Part shown: positions 36,577-44,978 of the stretch, in pieces | Numbering within the stretch: position 1 is the stretch's first letter | Layout of the letters: the number at the start of each line of letters is the position of its first letter | Assembly (NCBI RefSeq): GCF_001693515.2 | Contig: NZ_CP042968.1 | Coordinates: forward strand, 310,001 to 374,000 | DNA from: Bradyrhizobium paxllaeri | GTDB taxonomy: Bacteria; Pseudomonadota; Alphaproteobacteria; Rhizobiales; Xanthobacteraceae | Direction: 5' to 3' | DNA: 64,000 bases | The notes under the pieces: model-generated | Seen by the model: the letters and a program-made list of their open reading frames with translations, nothing else | Database searches by the model: none | Told to the model about the DNA's origin: nothing | Made by a program: the position numbers and the translations under genes

Positions 36577-37917
36577 ATGCTCCGCGCCGAAGACAACAAA
36601 TTCCTCACCGAGAGCGGTGCAGGCACCGGCATGGGCGAATTGCTGCGGCGATTCTGGATTCCCGTACTACTTTCCGAAGAGCTGTCCGAGCCCGACGGCA
36701 CGCCGAAGAAGATCGTCGTCATGGGCGAGGAGTTGCTTGCCTTCCGAGATACGCGCGGCGTGGTCGGGGTCATCGATCAATATTGCCCGCATCGCGGCGC
36801 CAATCTCTGGCTCGGCCGCAATGAGGAATGCGGCATCCGCTGCGTCTATCACGGCTGGAAGTTCGATACCGACGGCCGTTGCGTCGACATGCCGACGTCC
36901 TACCCGGATCTCAACGCCAAGGACTTGATCCGCATCAAGTCCTATCCGGCGCGCGAATGGGGCGACATGATATGGGCGTATATGGGCCCGGCGGACCAGA
37001 TGCCGGAATTGCCTGATCTGGAAATGGCGCTGGTGCCGCCGTCGCACCGCTACGTCACCAAGAAATGGCAGGACTGCAACTGGGTGCAGGCGCTGGAAGG
37101 CTCGATCGACACCGCGCATTTCACCTTCGCGCATCTTTCCTTCGAGAAGGAAGAGAACGAAATCCTCGACATCAAGAAGCATTTTGTGAACCCGCTGACG
37201 CGGGTGGCGACCGACCACATGCGATGGATCGCCGAAGATCCGCGCCCGGTGATCAAGATCAATCCGCACGAGGCCGGCCTGACGGTCGCGGGCGGGCGGC
37301 TGACCGGATCAGACAATATCTACTGGCGTATCGCCCAGTTCCTGATGCCGGTGCACGCCTATGCGCCAAGCTCGATGCCCGGCGAGAATATTTTCGGTCA
37401 GAGTTTTGTGCCGGTGACGGACACCAATTGCTGGATCTACACCTATGCGTGGAATCCGGAACGTCCGCTGACGCAGGCCGAACGCGATGGCTATGATCGC
37501 GGCAACGGCGTCATGGCCGTGGTCGACGAGAATTATGTGCCGCTGCGCAACAAGTCGAACGACTACCTGATCGATCGCAAGCTGCAGAAGACCTCCAGCT
37601 ACACCGGCATCAAGGGCGTCTCCGAGCAGGATGCCGCCGTGCAGGACAGCCAGGGCCCGATCGCCGACCGCGCCCGCGAACATCTCGGCCCGACCGATCT
37701 CGGCATCATGCATTTCCGCAAGCTTGTCATGGATGCCGCCCGCGCGCTGCAAAAGGGAGAAGCGCCGCCGCACCTGAAACATCAGGACCGCTACGCCGTG
37801 CGCTCCGGTGCCTGCGTCACCAGCAAGGCGAAGGACCTCACCGCGGTCATGATCGAGCGGTTCGGCGATGCGGCAGGCTTCGTCGGCGGTCCCGGCAGGA
37901 ACGCGGCGGCGGAATAG
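36577..37917 (+). CDS. Rieske non-haem iron oxygenase, alpha subunit
   Basis: A 446-residue ring-hydroxylating oxygenase of the phthalate 4,5-dioxygenase/vanillate demethylase-like branch. The Rieske [2Fe-2S] ligands are Cys70 and His72 (YCPHRGAN) and Cys89 and His92 (CVYHGWKF). The mononuclear iron site is recognisable in EGSIDTAHFTFAH with His181 and His186 and Asp178 as the bridge to a neighbouring Rieske centre. No reductase, ferredoxin or small subunit gene is beside it, so it must borrow electron transfer proteins. The substrate is probably an aromatic acid, but cannot be named. GGAGG lies upstream of the ATG. Confidence 0.9.
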   Translation: MLRAEDNKFLTESGAGTGMGELLRRFWIPVLLSEELSEPDGTPKKIVVMGEELLAFRDTRGVVGVIDQYCPHRGANLWLGRNEECGIRCVYHGWKFDTDGRCVDMPTSYPDLNAKDLIRIKSYPAREWGDMIWAYMGPADQMPELPDLEMALVPPSHRYVTKKWQDCNWVQALEGSIDTAHFTFAHLSFEKEENEILDIKKHFVNPLTRVATDHMRWIAEDPRPVIKINPHEAGLTVAGGRLTGSDNIYWRIAQFLMPVHAYAPSSMPGENIFGQSFVPVTDTNCWIYTYAWNPERPLTQAERDGYDRGNGVMAVVDENYVPLRNKSNDYLIDRKLQKTSSYTGIKGVSEQDAAVQDSQGPIADRAREHLGPTDLGIMHFRKLVMDAARALQKGEAPPHLKHQDRYAVRSGACVTSKAKDLTAVMIERFGDAAGFVGGPGRNAAAE

Positions 37918-37957
37918 GGGCCTGTCGACAAGAGCCGACCGTTGCTATCGCTCCCTT

Positions 37958-37981
37958 GCGCAAACGCTTCGCGTTTGGCGC
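37958..37981. repeat. Short hairpin repeat after the Rieske oxygenase gene
   Basis: GCGCAAACGC-TTC-GCGTTTGGCGC forms a hairpin with one bulged base, 40 bp after the Rieske stop and 40 bp before the convergent NTF2-like stop. There is no T-tract. It could serve as a weak bidirectional terminator or be one half of a dispersed palindromic repeat. Confidence 0.5.
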
Positions 37982-38020
37982 AGGCAATGATGGCTCTACA
38001 CCGCGATCTTCCGATACGGA

Positions 38021-38395
38021 TTACTCGCGCAGATCGTAGCGGTAGGATTTCGAGACGATCTTCCAGCCGTCGCGCAGTTTCATCGCCACCAGATAGTCGG
38101 TGAAATAACGCGGCGGCAATTGGCAGCGCACCTTGATGAAGGCGGTCTGGTCGTCCGAGCGGTCGATGGTGACGATGAAGTCCTCGCGCGGCTTGCCTTC
38201 AGCCTTGGCAGACGGACGCTTGCGCACGCGATCGAGCCAGTCCGGCACGGTCAAAACCTGCAGCTCGCCTTTTTCAAGCCAGCGCAGGTCGGCGGTCGCG
38301 TCGAAGATCGCGCCGAGCCTTTCGGCGTCGCCCTCATACAGGCCGTCGAAATAATGCTGCACGACGGCTTCGACGGTCGATCGGTCAGGATTCAC
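38021..38395 (-). CDS. NTF2-like/putative lumazine-binding domain protein
   Basis: A 124-residue single-domain protein with the SnoaL/NTF2-like pattern: N-terminal helices (STVEAVVQHYFDGLYEGDAERL), a strand with FDATADLRWLEKG, and a C-terminal sheet ending YLVAMKLRDGWKIVSKSYRYDL. Proteins of this size are often stand-alone ligand-binding or isomerase-like folds with unknown function. No catalytic residues can be assigned. The start ATG at 38395 is clear, with AGGAAAT just upstream. It is divergent from the caspase-like gene. Confidence 0.75.
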   Translation of the reverse strand: MNPDRSTVEAVVQHYFDGLYEGDAERLGAIFDATADLRWLEKGELQVLTVPDWLDRVRKRPSAKAEGKPREDFIVTIDRSDDQTAFIKVRCQLPPRYFTDYLVAMKLRDGWKIVSKSYRYDLRE

Positions 38396-38723
38396 GGATT
38401 TCCTCCCGGAATAACAGAAATTGTTCGGGGTGAATTAAGCCATGAACCGGCAGATTGCGCTATTGAGAAAAGGCGAACGCTCGCATCGCTGCGGCAGAAG
38501 GGATTTGTCCCATGAGGCTGCCGCCGGGTGCCGCCCGATCCGGGAACCCCGGCAGAAATGGCGTCGGCAGTGGCCGAACCTTGCGGCCCGGTCGTCTGAC
38601 TAAGGAAATAATGAGGACACGTTTCACGTTGGCGTGGTTCGTGACTTAACTCACAAAGCCGGGCCGCGGCTTCTGGTAGGCAGGCCGGTGTGGTAAAAAG
38701 AGCGTAGCTCCGGAACAAGTGTT
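38396..38723. other. 328 bp divergent intergenic region
   Basis: It separates the NTF2-like gene from the caspase-like gene and should hold both promoters. It has no convincing gene. A GC-rich inverted stretch near 38655-38672 (AAGCCGGGCCGCGGCTT) can fold, and the sequence before the caspase gene has a weak ribosome site (GGAACAAG). Nothing else stands out. Confidence 0.4.
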
Positions 38724-40490
38724 ATGAAGAAATCTGGATCGCTGAAACTGCTTCAATGGGCCGCTGCAGCGGCCACCCTCCTGTTCGTGAGCGGACCGGC
38801 CCTTGCCGAAAAGCGCGTGGCGCTGGTGCTGGGCAACTCCAGCTACCAGAATGTCGCACCGCTCGCCAATCCCGTTAACGACAGCAGCAAGATGGCCGCG
38901 ACGCTGAAAGACGCCGGCTTCGATGTCGTCGATTCCCGCCGCGACCTGGCGGCGGCCGAGACCCGCCGCGCGCTGCGCGACTTTGCTGACCGGGCGCGCG
39001 ATGCCGATATCGCGGTGGTCTATTATGCCGGTCACGGCATCGAGGTGGACGGCGCGAACTACCTGATTCCGGTCGATGCACGGCTGGAACGCGACACCGA
39101 CGTTTATGACGAGGCTTTCTCGCTCGATCGTATCCTGATCGCGATCGAGCCGGCCAAGAAGCTGCGGCTCGTGATTCTCGACGCCTGCCGCGACAACCCG
39201 TTCTCCCGCACCATGAAGCGCACCGTTGCGTCGCGCGCGATCGGGCAGGGCCTTGCCAAGGTCGAGCCGACCAGCCCGAACGTCCTGATCGCCTATTCGG
39301 CCAAGGCCGGATCGACCGCAGCCGACGGCGATGGCAACAACAGCCCGTTCACCGCGGCGCTGTCGCATCATCTGACCAAGCCCGGCCTCGACGTGCGCCG
39401 CGCGTTCGGCTTCGTCCGCGACGAGGTGCTGAAGACCACCAACAACCGGCAGGAACCGTTTGTGTATGGCTCGCTCGGCGGTGAAGACGTGCCGCTGGTG
39501 CCGGCTCGCCCGGCGCCCGCCGCGGCGGCGCCTGCGCCGGCCCTGAACGCACAGGCCGAAGTCCGCCGCGATTACGAGCTGGCGCTACAGATCGGCAACA
39601 AGAGCGCGCTCAACGCCTTCCTTGCGCAGTATCCCGACGGCTTCTATTCGAGCCTCGCCAAGCTTCAGCTCGACAAGATCGCCGCCGAGGAGACGCGCGT
39701 CGCGGCAACCGAAAAAGCCCGGCTGGCCGAACAGGAGCGGGCGCGGCTCGCTGCCGAAGGCGCGCGGAAGTCGCAACAGGCCAAGGCCGAGGCGGAAGCC
39801 AAGGCCGCCGAGCAGGCGCGCATCGCGGCCGAGAAGGCCAAGCAGGTGGCGCAGGATCAGGCTGCCGCGGCCGAACAGAAGCGCGTCGCCGCCGAAAGCG
39901 CCGCCGCGGACAAGGCTGCGGCCGACAAGGACAAGCCGATGGACGTGGCGGCGCTTACGCCGGCCACGCAGCAGCCTGACGTTACCAAGTCAGTGCAGGC
40001 CGAACTGCGCCGCGTCGGTTGCCTCTCCGGCAACGCCGACGGCAACTGGAATAACGCCTCGCAGCGGTCGCTGACGCAGTTCAACCGCTACGCGGGAACC
40101 AAGCTCGACACCAAGGTCGCCAGCGTCGACACGCTCGATACGATCAAGTTGAAGTCGTCGCGGGTGTGCCCGCTGGTCTGCGAGCATGGTTTCAAGGCCG
40201 AGGGCGAGCGCTGCACCAAGATCGTCTGTGTCGAGGGTTCGTACCTCAACGACGACAATGAATGCGAGAAGCGCCGCGCCAGGCCGGTCGCCAAGCGCGA
40301 CAGGCCGGAAACAAGACGGGATCGGGATCCGGAAGTACGGCAAGCTCGTCAGCCCAGGCAAGCTATTGTCACGCGTTCTCAAGGACCGACTGGTGCAGGG
40401 ATGTCGTCTTCAGGTCGTCCGCTTACCGGCCAGGAACGTGCGACGGGTTGCCACTCCTTCGGCGCCATCATGTCAGGCGTGTGCCCGTAG
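38724..40490 (+). CDS. Exported caspase-like (peptidase C14) protein with Ala-rich coil and Cys-rich tail
   Basis: A 588-residue orthocaspase-type protein. A signal peptide (cleavage near GPALAEK) leads into a caspase fold (about 29-255) with the catalytic dyad His104 in YYAGHGIE and Cys155 in ILDACRDNP. Residues about 335-405 are a charged Ala/Glu/Lys/Gln-rich helix, probably a coiled coil. Next is a peptidoglycan-binding-like segment (about 425-460: VQAELRRVGCLSGNADGNW), then a cysteine cluster of at least five Cys (about 475-510) and an Arg-rich, low-complexity end. Such proteins are common in Rhizobiales; substrates and role are unknown. Export and possible cell-wall binding are inferences from the sequence. 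Confidence 0.85.
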   Translation: MKKSGSLKLLQWAAAAATLLFVSGPALAEKRVALVLGNSSYQNVAPLANPVNDSSKMAATLKDAGFDVVDSRRDLAAAETRRALRDFADRARDADIAVVYYAGHGIEVDGANYLIPVDARLERDTDVYDEAFSLDRILIAIEPAKKLRLVILDACRDNPFSRTMKRTVASRAIGQGLAKVEPTSPNVLIAYSAKAGSTAADGDGNNSPFTAALSHHLTKPGLDVRRAFGFVRDEVLKTTNNRQEPFVYGSLGGEDVPLVPARPAPAAAAPAPALNAQAEVRRDYELALQIGNKSALNAFLAQYPDGFYSSLAKLQLDKIAAEETRVAATEKARLAEQERARLAAEGARKSQQAKAEAEAKAAEQARIAAEKAKQVAQDQAAAAEQKRVAAESAAADKAAADKDKPMDVAALTPATQQPDVTKSVQAELRRVGCLSGNADGNWNNASQRSLTQFNRYAGTKLDTKVASVDTLDTIKLKSSRVCPLVCEHGFKAEGERCTKIVCVEGSYLNDDNECEKRRARPVAKRDRPETRRDRDPEVRQARQPRQAIVTRSQGPTGAGMSSSGRPLTGQERATGCHSFGAIMSGVCP

Positions 40491-40585
40491 AGCCTTTTCG
40501 AGCGGCACCGGTTCGCGTCAAGAAAAGGCGCCAAAACACGCATCTCAAGCCCGGGGCTGATTCAATCAGAGCCGGCCTCAAGAGC
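40491..40585. repeat. Dispersed palindromic repeat serving as possible terminator
   Basis: GCCTTTTC (40492-40499) and GAAAAGGC (40522-40529) form an 8 bp stem enclosing CACCGGTTCGCGTCAA. A second inverted pair lies around GATTCAATC (40559-40567). This arrangement matches a repeat type widespread in Rhizobiales intergenic DNA. It begins directly after the caspase-like stop codon. The rest of the gap to 40770 (GC-rich, then ATTTTGTATCTGC) contains nothing I can name. Confidence 0.6.
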
Positions 40586-40770
40586 GGGAGGGATCAGGCC
40601 AGGCCGTGACAACGGACCGTCTCGCGCCGCGGCCGCAGGCGGCGTGAGCCCAGCGGACCGGGGCCCGTTCTACTTTGCATGGGGTTGTTTTCGATATTTT
40701 GTATCTGCATCGTTTCCCTGTCCTGACGACGGGGCCTTCCGGCCCGGTTCGAGGCCGGGACGGCAGAGAC

Positions 40771-41451
40771 TCAGATCGCGCTCGCCGCGATATTCACCAT
40801 CAAGGCCAGCAGCGCCGTGTTGAACACGAACGAAATGATGCCGTGCACCGTCGCGGTGCGGCGGATCACCCGGTCGGTAATGCCGACATCGGAAACCTGC
40901 GCGGTCATGCCGATCACGAACGAGAAGTAGACGAAGTCCCAATAGTCGGCCTCGGCAGGCTTCTCGCCGCTCGGAAACTGCAGGCCGCCGGGCTTGCTCC
41001 CGCGGTAGAATTCGTGCGCGTAGTGCAGCGAGAAGGCGGTGTGAACGATCGCCCATGACAGCGCGATCGTCACCATGGCCAGGATCAGCCCGGGCGTGCT
41101 GCCCTTCGAGGCGCCGAGCTCGAACACGATGGCGGCAAGGCTCGCGAAAGCGCCGAGTGCGGTCAACAGCAGCAGCAGGAAACGGCCGTCGTCCTGCAGC
41201 ACCGCGCTGCGCCTGATATGGCCGGTGTCACAGCGCAGCATCATGATGTAGGCGAGCACGAGGTAGAGCGCGGCAAACACATCCCAGCCGACGATGAGAC
41301 GTGTCGCCAGCCGACGCGTGTCGGGCAGCAGGAAGAAGACGGCGATGCCGAGCGCGATCGCGAGGAAGGTGCGCGGTCGCCCATAGATGACGCGGACCGG
41401 CAGCGGCAGGTTTCGGAACCGAACAAGGTGATCTTCGAATTCCCTGCTCAT
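40771..41451 (-). CDS. DUF1345 family membrane protein
   Basis: A 226-residue protein with five or six hydrophobic segments and the DUF1345 pattern: VGWDVFAALYLVLAYIMM, then a long loop, TALGAFASLAAIVFEL, and the conserved WDFVYFSFVIGMTAQVSDV near residues 171-189, followed by VHGIISFVFNTALLALMVN. The function of DUF1345 is unknown; some alphaproteobacterial members sit near stress genes. The start (MSREFEDHL) is a clear ATG. It precedes no obvious operon partner; the prenyl synthase lies 20 bp upstream on the same strand and the two may be cotranscribed. Confidence 0.85.
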   Translation of the reverse strand: MSREFEDHLVRFRNLPLPVRVIYGRPRTFLAIALGIAVFFLLPDTRRLATRLIVGWDVFAALYLVLAYIMMLRCDTGHIRRSAVLQDDGRFLLLLLTALGAFASLAAIVFELGASKGSTPGLILAMVTIALSWAIVHTAFSLHYAHEFYRGSKPGGLQFPSGEKPAEADYWDFVYFSFVIGMTAQVSDVGITDRVIRRTATVHGIISFVFNTALLALMVNIAASAI

Positions 41452-41471
41452 CCGTTGCCTTTGGTTGCGCG

Positions 41472-42392
41472 CTAGTTCTTGCGCTCCGCGACGAAGCGCG
41501 CGGCGGCCCGCAACACGTCGCCCTTGGCGCCGAACACCGACAACGCCGAATCCGCTCGCGCCAGGAGGTCCCGCACGCGCTGCTTGGCGCCTTCGATGCC
41601 GAGCTGCGTTACAAAAGTGGTCTTGCCGAGCGCCGCGTCGGCGCCGGCCGGCTTGCCGAGCGCTGCGGCATCGCCCTCGACGTCGAGCAAATCGTCGGCG
41701 ATCTGGAAGGCCTCGCCCAGCGCGCGGCCGTAATCGTCGAGCGCCTGGTATTCCTTTTGCGAGGACTGGCCGAGGATCGCGCCGGCGATGCAGCCGTAGC
41801 GCAACAGCGCGCCGGTCTTCATCTGCTGCAGCCGCGCCACGTCGACCGGTTCCCGATCGCCGAACCGGCCTTCGCCGGCGAGGTCGAGGATCTGGCCGCC
41901 GACCATGCCGCCGATGCCGGAGGCGCGCGCCAGCGCCCGCGTCAAAAGCAGGCGCACCGTGGCGTCCTTGTGGATCTCGTCGCGGGTGACGATGTCGAAG
42001 GCCAGCGTCAGCAACCCGTCGCCGGCGAGGATCGCGGTGGCGTCGTCGGTCTTCTTGTGCAGCGTCGGCCGGCCCCGGCGCAAATCGCTGTTGTCCATCG
42101 CCGGTAGATCGTCATGGATCAGGGAATAGCAGTGGATGCATTCCAGGGCAGCGCCGACCAAAAGGCCCGCCTCACGCGGGACGCCGAACACGGCCGAGCT
42201 TTCGACCACCAGAAAGGGCCGCAGCCGCTTGCCGCCGCCGAGGCTGGAATAGCGCATCGCGTCCATCAGCCGCTTCGGCCGGGCGATCTCGTCGGGTAAC
42301 AGCGTATCGGACAGCAGCTTCGCCAGCAGCGCTTCGGTATCCTCGGCGGTCTGGTCCAGTCGTTTGGCAAAATCGGCAGTGGCGGTGGTCAT
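41472..42392 (-). CDS. ispA: Short-chain polyprenyl (farnesyl/geranylgeranyl) diphosphate synthase
   Basis: A 306-residue IspA-like trans-prenyltransferase that condenses IPP onto DMAPP/GPP/FPP. The first aspartate-rich motif is HDDLPAMDNSDLRRG and the second is ADDLLDVEGD; GGGKRLRP binds the pyrophosphate. CYSLIHDD in the chain-length region suggests an FPP-type product, but the length cannot be fixed by eye. The ATG at 42392 (MTTATADF) begins the conserved part; an extension to 42530 has weak composition and overlaps the mtgA promoter. It provides the C15 precursor for quinone, hopanoid and undecaprenyl synthesis, downstream of IspG. Confidence 0.9.
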   Translation of the reverse strand: MTTATADFAKRLDQTAEDTEALLAKLLSDTLLPDEIARPKRLMDAMRYSSLGGGKRLRPFLVVESSAVFGVPREAGLLVGAALECIHCYSLIHDDLPAMDNSDLRRGRPTLHKKTDDATAILAGDGLLTLAFDIVTRDEIHKDATVRLLLTRALARASGIGGMVGGQILDLAGEGRFGDREPVDVARLQQMKTGALLRYGCIAGAILGQSSQKEYQALDDYGRALGEAFQIADDLLDVEGDAAALGKPAGADAALGKTTFVTQLGIEGAKQRVRDLLARADSALSVFGAKGDVLRAAARFVAERKN

Positions 42393-42569
42393 TAAGAATA
42401 GCTCCAGATCAAATTTGGCCCGGACAATCGTTGATGCCAGAGGCTTCGTCAATTCCATGACTTCCGTCACAAAAGCGCTGGAAAACTCCCGAAATATCAT
42501 GGAGATGTCACTTGGGTGGGGCCTGTTCACCGGTCCTGGACGGCTTGGTCTGAACCGGAAGCATCCGAT

Positions 42570-43247
<678 letters not shown>

Positions 43248-43400
43248 GCCAATTTTCGGCTGTTTTTACCGTAAGGCGGCCTAGCTTTACGCCGTCCGTT
43301 CCTCTATAAGCGCGGCCTTATCGGCATCGTAGCCCGTGCACGAAGCGCTGGGCCGTCCGGTTTCGGACGATGCCTCCGACAACACCCCTAGAGGACCGTT

Positions 43401-43583
43401 ATGGCCGTTCCGAGAAGAAAAACATCGCCCTCGCGGCGTGGCATGCGCCGCTCGGCGGACGCGCTGAAGAAGCCGACCTATGTCGAGGACAAGGATTCCG
43501 GCGAACTGCGCCGTCCGCACCATCTCGACCTGAAGACCGGCATGTACAAGGGCCGGCAGGTGCTGAAGAAGAAGGAATCCTGA
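43401..43583 (+). CDS. rpmF: 50S ribosomal protein L32
   Basis: A 60-residue basic ribosomal protein. [20 protein letters not shown] followed by the [19 protein letters not shown] end is the alphaproteobacterial L32 signature. The Zn-finger cysteines found in some L32 proteins are absent, as is usual in this group. It is preceded by a 150 bp region with a TATAAG box near 43305 and followed by a GC-rich hairpin. It stands alone rather than in the plsX-fabH cluster of enterobacteria. Confidence 0.97.
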   Translation: MAVPRRKTSPSRRGMRRSADALKKPTYVEDKDSGELRRPHHLDLKTGMYKGRQVLKKKES

Positions 43584-43600
43584 CCGGATAGGGGATAAGG

Positions 43601-43617
43601 CGCCGCTTTCGGCGGCG
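43601..43617 (+). terminator. GC-rich hairpin after rpmF
   Basis: CGCCGC-TTTCG-GCGGCG lies 17 bp after the rpmF stop. It is a strong short stem without a clear T-run, so termination is likely but may not be purely intrinsic. Confidence 0.5.
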
Positions 43618-43719
43618 TCTGCCCGAATTTGGCCAACGAGTGGGCCAACGGTTCCCGAGGGGCGAGGCGGGGTGCTTTGCCCGGGGACATTCCGGTTTTC
43701 CTAGCAAGGCGCGATACCC

Positions 43720-44448
43720 ATGGTCGGTTTTCCGCTGCTTCTGATTCCGCTCGCGATCTACAACATCATCGTCTTCCTGATGCCGGAGGTGTCGTTCACC
43801 GATCCTCTGGTAAAGGTGACGCTGATGTCGGGCGCGGAGTGGGCGGTGTCGTTGAGCGACGTGCTGCTCACGCTCAGCATTTTGCTGCTGCTTGCCGAAG
43901 TCATCAAAGGCGCGCGCCCCGGCGCGAAATATCTGACCGACCACCTGCTGTCACTGATCGTGTTCGGTGCGGCGGCCGCCGAATTCGTGCTGTGGCCGAA
44001 GTTCGGCACGTCGACCTACTTCCTGATGACGGCGCTCGCGCTGGTGGATTTCCTCTCCGGCCTCGCCCTGCGGACGCGGCGCCGTGCCGTTGCCGCGGCG
44101 CCGGCGCCTGCACCGAAAAGCGCCGAAAAGGTGGAAGCCCCCGTAGCCGAGCCCAAAATCGAGCCGGCGCCGGCAGCAGCACCTGCGCCCGTTGCACCAG
44201 CGGCGCCGGCAGCAGCCTCTGTTGCCGAATCCGTGTTGAAGGATCACCCCGAACCGAAACCGGTGCCGCCCGCGCCCACCGTCGCGCCCGAGGCAGCCCC
44301 GGTCGTTCCCGAAGTGGTCTCGCCGAAAACGCCTTCCCCGGAAGCCACATCGCACGAGGCCTCATCGCCGGAAGTCCCGTCGCCGGGGCTGCAGCCGGGT
44401 CCAGGCCCAACGCCATCCCCGGATAAACCGGACACGCCTCAGCGCTGA
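43720..44448 (+). CDS. Four-helix membrane protein with Pro/Ala-rich tail, function unknown
   Basis: A 242-residue protein. Residues 1-120 hold four hydrophobic segments (PLLLIPLAIYNIIVFLM; WAVSLSDVLLTLSILLLLAEV; LLSLIVFGAAAAEFVLW; YFLMTALALVDFLSGLAL). The remaining 120 residues are low-complexity, rich in Pro, Ala, Glu and Val, and probably disordered and exposed. I recognise no named family; similar small membrane proteins occur in Bradyrhizobium. It is on the plus strand between rpmF and a convergent small gene, 12 bp apart. Confidence 0.7.
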   Translation: MVGFPLLLIPLAIYNIIVFLMPEVSFTDPLVKVTLMSGAEWAVSLSDVLLTLSILLLLAEVIKGARPGAKYLTDHLLSLIVFGAAAAEFVLWPKFGTSTYFLMTALALVDFLSGLALRTRRRAVAAAPAPAPKSAEKVEAPVAEPKIEPAPAAAPAPVAPAAPAAASVAESVLKDHPEPKPVPPAPTVAPEAAPVVPEVVSPKTPSPEATSHEASSPEVPSPGLQPGPGPTPSPDKPDTPQR

Positions 44449-44459
44449 TTCCCCAGAAT

Positions 44460-44747
44460 CTAGATGGTTTGCCGTGTCCGGAGGCCGGCGCTGCAGCGCC
44501 GGATCTGGCTGGCGCCATAGGCGGTCTGTGCGTCGGCCAGCGAGGCCCGGCGCAGGCTGCGGGTTTGCGGCGCCTGATCGGCGGTCGCGATCAACTGCGC
44601 AAGGAAGGTCGGATCGGGCCGCGGGATCGCCCGTCTTGGCGACCACTGCACCGGCTGGGTCACTGGCACCAGCTCGACGCAGGGCGGCTCGTCGAGATTG
44701 ACGAACTCGCCATCCAGGATTTCCTCTGGTCGATCGGCATCCAGCAT
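44460..44747 (-). CDS. Small conserved-looking hypothetical protein
   Basis: A 95-residue soluble protein starting MLDADRPEEILDGEFVNLDE, with PVTQPVQWSPRRAIPRPDPTFLAQLIATADQAPQTRSLRRASLADAQTAY in its middle (described here in two blocks either side of the central proline-rich stretch). The composition is protein-like and not a shadow of a gene on the other strand. An alternative GTG start at 44798 would add 17 residues. No domain is recognised. The gene is convergent with the membrane protein at 43720 and divergent from the GGDEF/EAL gene. Confidence 0.6.
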   Translation of the reverse strand: MLDADRPEEILDGEFVNLDEPPCVELVPVTQPVQWSPRRAIPRPDPTFLAQLIATADQAPQTRSLRRASLADAQTAYGASQIRRCSAGLRTRQTI

Positions 44748-44978
44748 CGCACACCGCAACCGGCAAAAACTGTCACGTTTTGGGACGTAACGCCCCACTG
44801 CGATAGGGACCTCGCAAGGCCTATGCCGCTCCCATCCGATTCGTTCCCGGCTGGCGCGGCAAGTCTGTGAAACATGGTTTCCGGATTATTTATCAACTTC
44901 ACCTAGCCTCTGTTTCGGAAGAGCCACTATCCTTGCCCCAGGGAATCACCCGGCGGTGTCCCGAATCGAGGCGACCTG

